DNA of 64,000 nucleotides, taken from contig NZ_CP114283.1 in NCBI RefSeq assembly GCF_027107535.1, positions 5,766,001-5,830,000 of the forward strand, read 5' to 3'. Origin of the DNA: Streptomyces aurantiacus. GTDB lineage: Bacteria > Actinomycetota > Actinomycetes > Streptomycetales > Streptomycetaceae. This document shows, piece by piece, positions 23,090 through 32,105 of this stretch. The stretch's first letter is position 1. The number at the start of each line of letters is the position of its first letter. The position numbers and the translations under genes were made by a program. The notes below the pieces were generated by a model. That model was not told where the DNA came from and did no database searches. It saw nothing but the letters and a program-made list of their open reading frames with translations.

Positions 23090-23637
23090 ACGCGGCGGAC
23101 ACAGCCATCAGTTGAGGACCCGCGCGCCCGAAGCCCAGGCTCCCGGAAGACGCGTACGCCATTGACACGGCATACGAAGGCTTTCCTTTACCGGGCCGAC
23201 GCCGGGCAGTCCCACTCTCCGCCGCCATGACACAACCCGCGTGAGAACTCCTCCCCTTCACCCGGCCGACGCCGGGCGAATTCCGGAGAGGGAAGGCAGA
23301 GGCATTCGTCTTCGCGGCCCACGCCTTGGGCCGCGGGTCAACAGAGGGCGTGGTGAGGACGCAGACTCCGCAGACGGTGCCCGACACGAGGAACGCCACG
23401 TCGGGAGAGCCTGTTTTCCTCAGACGTCATCACGTTCGAGTGCCCCTTGTTTCACGGAGTAATCCGGGGGCTGCGCTTTGCGGCCGGCCCCGAACCAAGC
23501 GTCGTTCGGTGGTATCGCGTCTCGGGGCATCGATCTCGCGACGCCGGAAATTGCGGGCACGATTGATTGAACACCGACCCGCTTCGCGTTCGTACTCATG
23601 GTGAAGGTGCAACCCCGTGCGCAAATGAAGGATCAGC
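23090..23637. other. intergenic region with a short direct repeat
   Basis: About 550 bases without a convincing gene. GGCCGACGCCGGGC occurs at 23194-23207 and again at 23265-23278 (about 71 bases apart). A lone TTGACA is present at 23162-23167 but has no good -10 partner. The ribosome site GAAGGA of the pseudokinase gene closes the region. Confidence 0.5.
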
Positions 23638-25302
23638 ATGTCAGAAGCGCAGTCCTCCACGACCGAGATGATCGCGGGGAGGTATCGACCGCTCCAGATC
23701 CTGCACCGAGAGGAGTTCCGGATCGGCTGGCACGGCCAGGACATGGCGTCCGGCCGGCCGGTGTACATCGCGGAGGCTCGACTGCCCGCGGTTCTCCGCG
23801 AGGAGAGCGCGCGGCAGACCACGGCCCGGGTACTGCGGGAGACCGACGCCGTGCAAGCCGCCGCCCCCGGCCGGGTGGCCACCGTTCTTGACGTGACCGA
23901 ACAGGACGGCCGGCTGTGGACGGTCATGGAACCCATCGAGGGTTCGTCCCTGAGTGAACTCATCAGCGGACGAGGGCCGTTGGACCAACCCCGGGCGGCC
24001 CGCGTCGGCCTGGAGATCCTCGACGTGCTCGCGGCCGCCCATCGCTCGGGGGTCACACACGGCGACCTCGGCCCCGACCAGGTCTTCGTCAGGACGGACG
24101 GCGGGGTGGTGGTCACCGGGTTCGGACTGAGCGGAGCGACCCGGTCCTTGAGGGCGACCGCACCCTCGTACGCGTCCCCGGAGCAGACCCGCGGCGAGGC
24201 GGTCGAACCCTCGACGGACCTGTGGGCTCTGGGAACGCTGCTCCACACCATGGTCGAGGGGCGTCCTCCCTCCACGCACCCCGGGCACGTCGAAGGCTTC
24301 CCGGTCTCCGTGAACGGCGACTCGGGAAGGGCGGCTCGAAGAGAACAGGAGGCAGCCCCGGAAGGTGGCCTGCCCGCCGGTCGTCTGCGGCAGACCATTC
24401 ACGGACTGCTCCGCGAGAACCCGCAGGAACGGCTCACCGAACCGGTCCTGCGCAAGGCGCTGACACGCATGATCAGCGAGGACTCGGCCGTACCGCCGTA
24501 CGCGTTCAGGCTGCGGGGAGCATACGGAACCTCTCCGGGGTCGGAACGGCCGCGGAGGAGCAGGCGGCCCGTCATTCTCGCCATCGCCGGGTCCGCGTTG
24601 GCCGTCGTGGCCGTCCCGGTCATCCTCGCCATGAACAGCGGGCCGGATTCGGACGCGTCCGACGCCTCCGGCGCCCCGCCCATCGCGTCCGGCTCCGCTG
24701 CCGTGCCTCCTCCCGCAGTTCCTACCCCCGTTCGCCCCTCGGCGACCCCGACCAGCGGGGCCCCGTCCGCGTCAGCGGACCCCGCCGCGCCCCCGCCCCC
24801 CTCCCCCAGCGACTCGCCCGGGGAGAAGGCACCGCCCGCCACCGAGCGCTACGACGCGCCGGAAGGGTTCTCGGTCGAGCTGCCCTCGGGGTGGGAGCGC
24901 GTCAAGGACACAGGGCGACCGGGCAACGCCTTCAGCGTCACGTTCGGCGCCTCGGGCGATCCACGCGCACTGAGCATCACCTTCGGCAGAGTCCCCTCGT
25001 CCGACCCCGTCGCCGTCTGGCGCAGCGCCGAACCGGCACTGCGGCGCCTCAACCACGGCTTCGACCGCATCGGCGACATCGAGCCCGTGGAGCATTCCGG
25101 TGCGGCGGCTGCCGATCTGGAGTGGTTCGCCGACGATGAGGGCACGGGTCGCACGCGCACGCTCGCCCGTGCCCTCATCGTCGACACCGAACTCGGCTAC
25201 TCGATCCGGTGGACGACTCCCGCCGACGAGTGGAACGCCCCCGCCAACCAGCAGGCCCTCGACACCTTCCTGACGTCCTTCCGCGTCACCTCGGGTGGGT
25301 GA
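23638..25302 (+). CDS. membrane-anchored serine/threonine pseudokinase with extracytoplasmic domain
   Basis: This 554-residue protein begins with a Pkn-type kinase fold (residues 15-285), one membrane span (about 311-332, PVILAIAGSALAVVAVPVIL), a long Pro/Ser/Ala linker (335-395) and an external domain (about 398-554, RYDAPEGFSVELPSGWERVK). The kinase core is degenerate: the glycine loop is absent (HREEFRIGWHG), the beta-3 lysine is replaced (VYIAEAR), DFG is GFG (161-163), and HRDLKPxN has become HGDLGPDQ (141-148). The catalytic-loop Asp143, SPEQ and the structural TDLWALG remain. I infer a binding or scaffolding role rather than phosphotransfer. GAAGGA precedes the ATG. Confidence 0.8.
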   Translation: MSEAQSSTTEMIAGRYRPLQILHREEFRIGWHGQDMASGRPVYIAEARLPAVLREESARQTTARVLRETDAVQAAAPGRVATVLDVTEQDGRLWTVMEPIEGSSLSELISGRGPLDQPRAARVGLEILDVLAAAHRSGVTHGDLGPDQVFVRTDGGVVVTGFGLSGATRSLRATAPSYASPEQTRGEAVEPSTDLWALGTLLHTMVEGRPPSTHPGHVEGFPVSVNGDSGRAARREQEAAPEGGLPAGRLRQTIHGLLRENPQERLTEPVLRKALTRMISEDSAVPPYAFRLRGAYGTSPGSERPRRSRRPVILAIAGSALAVVAVPVILAMNSGPDSDASDASGAPPIASGSAAVPPPAVPTPVRPSATPTSGAPSASADPAAPPPPSPSDSPGEKAPPATERYDAPEGFSVELPSGWERVKDTGRPGNAFSVTFGASGDPRALSITFGRVPSSDPVAVWRSAEPALRRLNHGFDRIGDIEPVEHSGAAAADLEWFADDEGTGRTRTLARALIVDTELGYSIRWTTPADEWNAPANQQALDTFLTSFRVTSGG

Positions 25303-25329
25303 AGGCTGCGGCGGCGAGGGCGCCGGTAC

Positions 25330-25359
25330 GGGCGGACGGCCCTGCGGGCGTGTCCGCCC
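25330..25359. terminator. hairpin between pseudokinase and beta-lactamase genes
   Basis: GGGCGGAC (25330-25337) and GTCCGCCC (25352-25359) pair perfectly over eight bases with a 14-base loop, between converging genes. Confidence 0.5.
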
Positions 25360-25368
25360 TGTGTCCTG

Positions 25369-26322
25369 CTAGGACAGCGTTTCGGCGACCACGGACGCCG
25401 CTTCCGCGAGCAGTTTGTTGTCGTGGACGTCCTTCGCCTCGCCGCGGTTCGTCAGGATCGCCATGACGATGGGGGCGGAGTCGGGAGGCCACACGACGGC
25501 GATGTCGTTACGGGCGCCGTAGCCACTGCCGCTGCCGGTCTTGTCCCCGACCACCCAGCCCGCGGGCACCCCGGCCCGGATGACCTCGTTCCCGGTGGTG
25601 TTGGTCTTCAGCCACGTCGTGAGCTGAGCTCGTTCGCGCTTGCGGAGCACGTCCCCGAGAACATAGGCGCGCAGGTCCTTGGCGAGCGCCCGCGGGGTGC
25701 TCGTGTCCCGCGTCTCGCCCGGCACCCAGTCGCTCAGGTGGGGCTCGATGCGATCCATCAGCGTGACCTTGTCGCCCAGCTTCCTGAGCTCCGACTCGAG
25801 ACGCTCGGGACCGCCGAGTGCCTCGAACAGCAGGTTGGCTGCGGTGTTGTCGCTGTAGCGGACGGCGGCGTCGCACAGCTCGCTCAGGGTCATCCCGGTC
25901 TCGACGTGCTTCTCGGTGACGGGCGAGTTGGCGACCAGGTCGTCGCTCGAGTACTTGATCACCTTGTCCATGCCGCTCAGGGAGTACTTCCGCAGCACGG
26001 CGCCGGCTTCGAGCGCCTTGAACGTGGAGTGATAGCCGAACCGCTCGCCGTCCCGGTAGGCGACCTCGCGCCCGGTGCCGGTGTCGATGGCGTACACGCC
26101 GAGCCGGGCGTCGAACTTGCGCTCCAGTTCCTTGAGTTCGCCTGCATACGGGGCGGTCGCCGCCGCGACCGGGACCGTGTTCACGGCGGACCGGGACGGC
26201 GACGAGGCGGTCGAGCCCCGGGAACCGTCCTGGCCGCAGGCTACGAGCGGGACGACGAGTGCGAGCGCGGCGAGCGCACCGCGAAGGGTGCGGCGGGCAT
26301 GGGTGTACTGCGTGGTCTGCAT
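25369..26322 (-). CDS. blaL: class A beta-lactamase, probable lipoprotein (BlaL-like)
   Basis: This 317-residue exported enzyme opens a beta-lactam ring through an acyl-serine intermediate. The signal ends in a lipobox ([10 protein letters not shown], Cys29). All class A motifs are present: Ser99-Thr-Phe-Lys102, Ser157-Asp-Asn, the general base Glu193 (Ambler 166) in RIEPHLSDW, and Lys261-Thr-Gly. The residue at Ambler 170 is Ser197 where most class A enzymes have Asn. AGGAGG stands upstream of the ATG. It is divergent from a LysR gene, as in the Streptomyces cacaoi blaL-blaA-blaB locus, and should be inducible by beta-lactams. Confidence 0.92.
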   Translation of the reverse strand: MQTTQYTHARRTLRGALAALALVVPLVACGQDGSRGSTASSPSRSAVNTVPVAAATAPYAGELKELERKFDARLGVYAIDTGTGREVAYRDGERFGYHSTFKALEAGAVLRKYSLSGMDKVIKYSSDDLVANSPVTEKHVETGMTLSELCDAAVRYSDNTAANLLFEALGGPERLESELRKLGDKVTLMDRIEPHLSDWVPGETRDTSTPRALAKDLRAYVLGDVLRKRERAQLTTWLKTNTTGNEVIRAGVPAGWVVGDKTGSGSGYGARNDIAVVWPPDSAPIVMAILTNRGEAKDVHDNKLLAEAASVVAETLS

Positions 26323-26405
26323 GGTCCAGCCTCCTGGGTGGTCATGAGTTCCGGATCACCTTCACCGGCGGGCGGCCATGCGGTCCAATACGCGAACGAT
26401 CCGTT

Positions 26406-26424
26406 CCATGCCGATCCGGCATGG
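26406..26424. promoter_or_regulatory. BlaA-type LysR operator with T-N11-A core
   Basis: CCATGCCG (26406-26413) and CGGCATGG (26417-26424) are exact complements around ATC. T26409 and A26421 are 11 bases apart, which meets the LysR T-N11-A rule. The site lies in the 137-base gap between the divergent beta-lactamase and LysR genes, 36 bases before the latter. Confidence 0.7.
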
Positions 26425-26446
26425 GAATCGGGTGGTGGATCTGGCA

Positions 26447-26452
26447 TAGGGT
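26447..26452 (+). promoter_or_regulatory. -10 box of blaA
   Basis: TAGGGT precedes the GTG at 26460 by seven bases and suggests a leaderless blaA mRNA. It lies just downstream of the LysR dyad, consistent with autoregulation. Confidence 0.45.
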
Positions 26453-26459
26453 TCCGGCT

Positions 26460-27350
26460 GTGGATCTGGTGGCAGCGTGTCGTGCGTTCGTCAGCGTGAG
26501 CGAGCACGGCGGTTTCACCGTCGGGGCGGCCGCCGCGCGGATGTCCCAGTCGGTGGCCAGCCGTCGCGTCGCCGCCCTGGAAGAACGCTTCGGCGAGCCG
26601 CTGTTCGAGCGCACCTCGCGACGGGCCGTCCTCACCGCCTTCGGCCGGGACATGCTGCCGACGGCCAGGCAACTCGTGCAGGCGGCCGACGTGCTGCTGC
26701 ACGAGGCGGAGGCCGCCAAGCTCAAGCCGTGGCGGCTGGCGGTGCCCGGCATCTGCTCCACGGCCGGCCTCGCCCGCCTCGTCGCCGAGGCACGCGGACA
26801 CGGCATCACCCTCGATCTGCGCGTCGCGGGACCGGCCCAGCGCACGGAGCTCCTCCACGCCCAACAGGTGCGAGCCGCCCTGCTCGCGGTGCCGTCGGAC
26901 GACGCGAGATGGTCCGTGCCGCTCGGGCTCGCCGCCGCCCGGGACCCGGGCGTGAAGCGCGTCTACCTGGAGACACTGCGGGTCGGACGAGCGACCACCG
27001 GCCCCGCCCGCCGCGTCTGGATCCAGCCGGAGGACGACGTGCCGCACATCCGCGACCCGCTGACGCGGCTGCGTGACGCGGTGGGCCTGCGGCCCGCCCA
27101 GCTCGCCGCCGCGCCCGGTCTCACGGCTGCCGCGGCGGAAGTCCTGTGCTCCCGCGACCTCTTGCTGTGCTCCCCCGCCCAGGCCGAGGAACTGGACCTG
27201 GCCTGGCGTCCCATCGGCGAGATCGCGATCGGCCGGGGCTTCGCCCTCGCCTCCGCCGGAGACGGCAACCCACAGCTCATCGAAGCGCGCCTGGGCGACG
27301 CCGTCGCCCGCTGTCTGGGTGCGGCAACCCCGGAAAGGGCCAGGACTTGA
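26460..27350 (+). CDS. blaA: LysR-family activator of the beta-lactamase (BlaA-like)
   Basis: This 296-residue regulator has a typical LysR helix-turn-helix (LVAACRAFVSVSEHGGFTVG, then AAAARMSQSVASRRVAALEE, RFGEPLFERTSRRAVLTAFG) and an effector-binding half that is shorter and less conserved than usual. The position opposite a class A beta-lactamase and upstream of a penicillin-recognising-like protein is the arrangement described for BlaA of S. cacaoi, which activates blaL. The start is the GTG at 26460; a longer frame upstream reads through the operator. It overlaps the next gene at TTGA. Confidence 0.82.
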   Translation: MDLVAACRAFVSVSEHGGFTVGAAAARMSQSVASRRVAALEERFGEPLFERTSRRAVLTAFGRDMLPTARQLVQAADVLLHEAEAAKLKPWRLAVPGICSTAGLARLVAEARGHGITLDLRVAGPAQRTELLHAQQVRAALLAVPSDDARWSVPLGLAAARDPGVKRVYLETLRVGRATTGPARRVWIQPEDDVPHIRDPLTRLRDAVGLRPAQLAAAPGLTAAAAEVLCSRDLLLCSPAQAEELDLAWRPIGEIAIGRGFALASAGDGNPQLIEARLGDAVARCLGAATPERART

Positions 27351-28249
27351 GCACCGAAGCCTTACTGCACGAACTGCGCGGGCAACTGCGCGACGGCGGC
27401 CTGCACGGCTGCCTGCTCGTGCGGGACCTGCACACGGGAGAGGAACTGGGGATCGAGCCGGACACCCGGCTGCCGTCCGCGTCCTTGGTCAAGGTCCCGC
27501 TCGCGGTGGCGACCCTCGAACGCGTGCGGCGGGGTGAACTCGACGGAGCGACGCCCCTCGACGTGGCACCCGGGCGGATCACGACGGCGGGCCCCATCGG
27601 ACTGAGCCGGTTCCGTCACCCGGCCCGGATCGCGGTCGACGACCTGCTCTACCTGAGCACCTGCCTGAGTGACAGCCACGCGGCCGACGCGCTGTTCGGG
27701 CTCACCCCACCCGCCCGGGTCGCCGAGATCCTCCAGGACCTCGGCCTGCGCGACATCGCTGTCCGGCACACGATGTACGAGCTCATGGACACACCCGTCG
27801 AGCGCTTCGACCCGGCGGACGTCGATCTCGCCCACGCCCTCGCCATCGACGCCGGCACCAGCGGCCGCGGGCACCGGGTGCCGCAACTGGACACCACCCG
27901 CGCCAACACGGGCAGCGCGCGGGCCTGGGTCGAACTGCTGCAGGCCCTGTGGACACCGTCGAAGATCCACCCCGAGGTGGCCGCGCACGTGCGCGACCTG
28001 ATGTCCCACAACGTGCTCCGGCACCGGCTCGCCCCCGACTTCAGCTCCGACGCCACCACCTGGTCCTCCAAGACCGGCACGCTCCTGAATCTCCGTCACG
28101 AGATCGGTGTCGTCGAGCACTCCGACGGTCAGGCCTTCGCCATCGCCGCCCTGACGGAATCACTTGTTCCGGCCAGTTCCCAGCCCGGTGCCGAGGCCCT
28201 TCTGGCGCAGGTCGCCCGGACACTGCGAGACCATCTGCGGCAGCTCTAG
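27347..28249 (+). CDS. blaB: BlaB-like penicillin-recognising serine hydrolase, regulator of beta-lactamase
   Basis: This 300-residue protein without a signal peptide shares the serine beta-lactamase fold. Ser46-Leu-Val-Lys49 is the SxxK motif, Ser108-Asp-Ser110 replaces SDN, and Lys242-Thr-Gly244 is the third triad. No ExxLN omega-loop segment is visible, so efficient hydrolysis is unlikely. In S. cacaoi BlaB acts with BlaA in beta-lactamase induction and probably inside the cell. The TTG at 27347 overlaps the blaA stop (TTGA) with AGGA upstream, so the two are coupled. A non-regulatory serine hydrolase is the alternative. Confidence 0.75.
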   Translation: MSTEALLHELRGQLRDGGLHGCLLVRDLHTGEELGIEPDTRLPSASLVKVPLAVATLERVRRGELDGATPLDVAPGRITTAGPIGLSRFRHPARIAVDDLLYLSTCLSDSHAADALFGLTPPARVAEILQDLGLRDIAVRHTMYELMDTPVERFDPADVDLAHALAIDAGTSGRGHRVPQLDTTRANTGSARAWVELLQALWTPSKIHPEVAAHVRDLMSHNVLRHRLAPDFSSDATTWSSKTGTLLNLRHEIGVVEHSDGQAFAIAALTESLVPASSQPGAEALLAQVARTLRDHLRQL

Positions 28250-28357
28250 CGGCCCGGTCGACGGGCGTTGACGCACCGCGGGCTCCTGGCCTCGCACCGG
28301 TCCAGGTCTCCTGGCGGTGCCGACCACGGTCCGTCAACGTGCAGAGCGGTCCGCCGG

Positions 28358-29305
28358 TCAGGGCGAGGAGTCAGGACCTGGCGGGCGATCGGTCGCGTCG
28401 GGCCACACCCCCACGTGATCCGGTTCACCGGTCAGCCGGACCCGGCCGCGCAGACCGTAGCGTTCCACGTAGTCGCGGGGCAGTTGGAGGCGGCCCGCGC
28501 GGTCGAGGACGGTGTACTCCTGCGCGCCCCCGCCGCCGGGCCCGCGCAGGGTCTCCGTCGACGTACGGCCGTCGCGGATACGGACCGTACGGCGGACCTG
28601 CCCGGAGACGAGGGGGTCGTGGGTGACCACCAGGACGGTGGCGCCGAGTTCCTCGTTGGCGCGGCGCAGCGCGGCGAACACGTCCTCACCGCTCGCGGTG
28701 TCGAGTTCACCGGTGGGTTCGTCGGCGAGCAGCACCCGCGGCGCGTTGGCCGTGGCGACCGCGACGGCCACACGCTGCTGCTCGCCGCCGGAGAGCTCGG
28801 CGGGCCGCCGGTCGCGGCAGTAGGCCACACCGAGGACGTCGAGGAGTTCGGCGGCTCGGGCGGCGCGCTTGCGGCGTGGCACGCGCGCGTACTTCATCGG
28901 CAGTGCCACGTTCTCCAGGGCGGTCAGGTACGGCAGGAGGTTGCGTCCTGTCTGCTGCCATACGAAGCCGACGGTGCGCCGACGGTAGCCGAGCCGTTCG
29001 CGCCGCCGCAGGGCGAGCAGGTCGTGCCCGGCGACCCTCGCGCGGCCCGCCGTGGGCAGGTCGAGGCCGGAGAGGATGGACAGCAGGGTCGACTTGCCGG
29101 ATCCGGAGGCGCCGACGAGTGCCATGCACTCGCCCTCCTCGACGACCAGGTCGAGGCCCTGGAGCGCCTGTACCTCGACCTCGTCGGTGCGGTAGACGCG
29201 GACCAGGTTGTCGCACACGACGAGCCCTTCCTCCGCGTGCGGGCGCTGGGCCTCGCGGGCTCGCTCCACCAGTTGCCGCAGGTCGCTGCCGAGAGGGTCA
29301 GTCAC
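28358..29305 (-). CDS. ABC transporter ATP-binding protein (LolD/MacB type)
   Basis: This 315-residue cytosolic ATPase has Walker A GASGSGKST, the Q-loop WQQTGRNL, signature LSGGEQQR, Walker B VLLADEPTGELD and the switch histidine VVTHD. The LolD/MacB subgroup works with FtsX-type permeases. An extra C-terminal part of about 75 residues (LDRAGRLQLPRDYVERYGLR, GRVRLTGEPDHVG) follows the ATPase and resembles an AbrB/SpoVT-like swapped-hairpin, seen on some actinobacterial members. The GTG start lies inside the end of the upstream permease gene (8-base overlap), so all three genes form one operon. Confidence 0.85.
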   Translation of the reverse strand: MTDPLGSDLRQLVERAREAQRPHAEEGLVVCDNLVRVYRTDEVEVQALQGLDLVVEEGECMALVGASGSGKSTLLSILSGLDLPTAGRARVAGHDLLALRRRERLGYRRRTVGFVWQQTGRNLLPYLTALENVALPMKYARVPRRKRAARAAELLDVLGVAYCRDRRPAELSGGEQQRVAVAVATANAPRVLLADEPTGELDTASGEDVFAALRRANEELGATVLVVTHDPLVSGQVRRTVRIRDGRTSTETLRGPGGGGAQEYTVLDRAGRLQLPRDYVERYGLRGRVRLTGEPDHVGVWPDATDRPPGPDSSP

Positions 29306-32105
29306 CGTTTCTCCCCAGTCTCAGGACCGCGCCGAGCCCGCGGCGTCGTCCGATCCAGGTCTCCACGCCCACCGCCGCGGCCACCAGTACGGCCAGGCCT
29401 GCGCCCAGGGCCGAGGTGAGCAGCAGGTCGGGGCGCGGGGTCGGGGCGGCGGGTCCGCCCGTGAACTCGCGCAGGTCCAGGGCGGGGCCGAGCAGCGCGG
29501 GCAGGGTCAGCCCCAGGGCTGTTCCGCCCGCCACGGCCGCCAGTACCAAAGGCAGCAGTTGCAGGAGGTGGAGCGCCGATGTGGCCCGGTCGCCGAGGCC
29601 GAGGGTGCGCAGGTAGGCGGTGGTTCGGCCGCGTGCCGGGGCGGACAGCAGCAGTTCGAGGACGAGCGCCAGCAGAGCGAGGAGCACGGCGAGCGCGGTG
29701 CACGCCGTGTGCGCGGCGGTCAGGACGTCGATCATGTCGTCGGCCGCTGCCTCGGCCTCTTCTTCGGAGCGGATGCGCAGGTCTCCGGCGGCGGCGCCGT
29801 TGGCGGCGCGCGGCACGAGGGTCCGCATCGTCTGCGCGTCCAGTTTCGGGCCGTACAGCAGGAGTGAGGTTTCCTCGAAGTCGCTCTCCGCGATGGCCGT
29901 GAGGTCGCGGTTGTCGGCGAGCAGCAGGCGTTCACGCGGTGGCGTCGTGCGGCGGACGGGGCCGAGCGCCGCGTCATGGAGCACGTCCTCGGGGAGGGTT
30001 CCGACGACGCGCAGGCGCAGTTTCCTGCCGTGCGACGTGATGGTGAGACGGTCGCCGGCGCGGGCCCCGGTGGCCAGGACCCGGATGTCGGTACCGGACC
30101 GCGGGCGGGTGATTCCGGCGGCGTCGAGTGCACGCGCGGCCGTCGAGCCGGGCGCCGCCGCCCTCAGTTGTGTGCCGTCGATGCCGACGAGGCTGGCGAT
30201 GCCGTACCGGTCGCCGCTGGTCGCGCTGGTCGGGTCGACGCGCAGCTGCCTGACACGGACGGTGTCGCGCACTCCGCGCACCTGGGCCAGCCGCTCGGCG
30301 ATGTCGGGGTCGCGGCCTGCGCCTACGTAGGAGGCGTCGGCGCCGACCTGCCACGCGGCGGCCTCACGGCGGCCGTCCGTCAGCGTCCCGGCCACCAGGC
30401 CGCCGAACACCGCTCCGGCCAGTGTCACCACCAGGACCAGCAGCGCGAGGGCGCGCGCTGGGGCCTCCTTCGCGGCCCGGGAGAGCGCGATGAGGGGGAC
30501 GACGCCGCGCCTGCGTGCGGACCAGCGCGCCAGGATCCGCACCGGCAGCGGGTAACAGCGCACCAGGACCGTGCCGGTGGCCAGGCCCAGCAGCGCGGGC
30601 ACCGCCGCGAGCAGAGGGTCGGGACCGGCCTCGGCGACGGTGCCACGAGCCCGCAGCGCGAAGACCCCGGCCGCGGCGAGGAGCAGCACCGACGCTTCGG
30701 CGACGATACGGCGGCCTGCCGCGTGCGGGGCCGGCTCGTGCCCGGTGCGGGTGGCCCGGTCGCGCAGGGCACGCCAGGTGAGGGCGGGCAGCAGCAGCCA
30801 GACGAGTGCGGCGACGAGCAGTCCGTACCGGTACGCGGGAGAGGGGCCCGGCAGCGATCGGGCGGCGGCGGTTCCCGCGGCGAGGCCGAGGAGCACGGCC
30901 GGTGCCGTCTGTGCCGCCCGGGCCAGGGCGAGGCCTGCCGCGGAGGCGCCGCGGGCGCGTTTCAGACGATGGGCGTCGAGGCTGCGGCGTACCGCGAGGA
31001 GCGTGGTGACGGCTGAGGTGAGCAGTCCGACGACGAGCAGGGAGGCGAGCGCGAAGGAGATCACGACACGGCCCTGGCGCCACTGCCGGCCGAAGTCGGT
31101 GAGGGCGTCCGGCAGGTGCGTGCTGTGCCGCAGCGTGGAGGAGGTGTGCGGGCCGATCTCGCAGTACATGCCGCCGTAGTCGGCGATGTCGCCGCAGAAG
31201 ACGGATCGTGCGTCGTCCGGGTACTGGGCGAGCAGGCGCTGCAGATCGCGCTCTCCCTGATCGTCGGCGAACCGTGCGGCGGTGCGCTCGTCGAGGTCCA
31301 GGCGCATCCCCCAGGTGACGGTGAGCGTGGCGCCGGCCTGTTTCTGCAGGGCGGTGACGGTGCGGGACGCGACGAGGGCGCGGGCCTCCCAGTCGAGCCC
31401 CTGGGCACTGCGTGACGGTTGCCTGGCGGGGCGTGTCAGCAGGGGCTGTTCGCGCCACAGCCGGGCCCCGGCGTCGGCGCTGTCGGGGCCGGTCCCGTCC
31501 GCCGTGAAGAACCCGACGACGACGGCGGTGGCCTGGACTTTGTCCAACGCGCCCGGTGTGAGCGGGAGTTGCTGTCCGAGCCGCAGTTCCAGCACGTCAC
31601 GGGTCCGGGTGGAGACGGCGATCTGGACGCTCTCGCCGTCCGGGTCGGGCGGCCGTCCCTCGGCGTAGGCCCTGCGGCCCGGCGCGTCCGAGGCGTATGT
31701 CAGGCCCAGCCCCACCTTTCCGGCGGCTGTCGTGGCGTCGAGGAGCGGCAGGCCGACGCGGGTCGAGTCGTGTACGAGACCGCCGTCGAGGTCATCGGGA
31801 GCCGCGTCCACGATCACGTCGGTGACCGGGACGAGGTCCTCGGCCAGGTCGCTCGCCCAGGCATCGGAATCCGAGTCCTGCGCCGGCTCGAACTGGGCGC
31901 TGAGCAGCATGCCGGGCTCCGCCCGCTGCTCCTGCGCCAGCCGGGAGGCGAACGCGCGCCCGGCGAGCCGGTCGAGGAGCCCGGGGCCGGCGGCGGCGAC
32001 GGCGGTGAGCAACGCGACCAGAACGGCGAGGCACACCAGCAGCGGCAGGTCGGCGCGTGCCTCGCGCGCGGCGACGAAGCGGAGCGGTCGCGAAGGGCGT
32101 TTCAT
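29298..32105 (-). CDS. FtsX-like ABC permease (first)
   Basis: This 935-residue membrane protein has an N-terminal span (LPLLVCLAVLVALLTAVAAA), a large external domain (about 45-340), then clustered spans (VVISFALASLLVVGLLTSAV, ALALLVLVVTLAGAVFGGLV) and a second external domain before the last spans (ALAVLLALLALVLELLLSAP, LLLTSALGAGLAVLVAAAVG). This is a duplicated MacB/FtsX-type layout. Such permeases do not import; they move lipids, peptides or antibiotics out, or transmit force to surface proteins. The ATG at 32105 overlaps the stop of the second permease by four bases. The open frame continues far upstream only as a shadow of that gene. Confidence 0.82.
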   Translation of the reverse strand: MKRPSRPLRFVAAREARADLPLLVCLAVLVALLTAVAAAGPGLLDRLAGRAFASRLAQEQRAEPGMLLSAQFEPAQDSDSDAWASDLAEDLVPVTDVIVDAAPDDLDGGLVHDSTRVGLPLLDATTAAGKVGLGLTYASDAPGRRAYAEGRPPDPDGESVQIAVSTRTRDVLELRLGQQLPLTPGALDKVQATAVVVGFFTADGTGPDSADAGARLWREQPLLTRPARQPSRSAQGLDWEARALVASRTVTALQKQAGATLTVTWGMRLDLDERTAARFADDQGERDLQRLLAQYPDDARSVFCGDIADYGGMYCEIGPHTSSTLRHSTHLPDALTDFGRQWRQGRVVISFALASLLVVGLLTSAVTTLLAVRRSLDAHRLKRARGASAAGLALARAAQTAPAVLLGLAAGTAAARSLPGPSPAYRYGLLVAALVWLLLPALTWRALRDRATRTGHEPAPHAAGRRIVAEASVLLLAAAGVFALRARGTVAEAGPDPLLAAVPALLGLATGTVLVRCYPLPVRILARWSARRRGVVPLIALSRAAKEAPARALALLVLVVTLAGAVFGGLVAGTLTDGRREAAAWQVGADASYVGAGRDPDIAERLAQVRGVRDTVRVRQLRVDPTSATSGDRYGIASLVGIDGTQLRAAAPGSTAARALDAAGITRPRSGTDIRVLATGARAGDRLTITSHGRKLRLRVVGTLPEDVLHDAALGPVRRTTPPRERLLLADNRDLTAIAESDFEETSLLLYGPKLDAQTMRTLVPRAANGAAAGDLRIRSEEEAEAAADDMIDVLTAAHTACTALAVLLALLALVLELLLSAPARGRTTAYLRTLGLGDRATSALHLLQLLPLVLAAVAGGTALGLTLPALLGPALDLREFTGGPAAPTPRPDLLLTSALGAGLAVLVAAAVGVETWIGRRRGLGAVLRLGRNGD

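Noticed and set aside
23162..23191. TTGACA as a housekeeping promoter
   Set aside because: No hexamer resembling TAnnnT lies 16-18 bases downstream, and the next gene is over 440 bases away.
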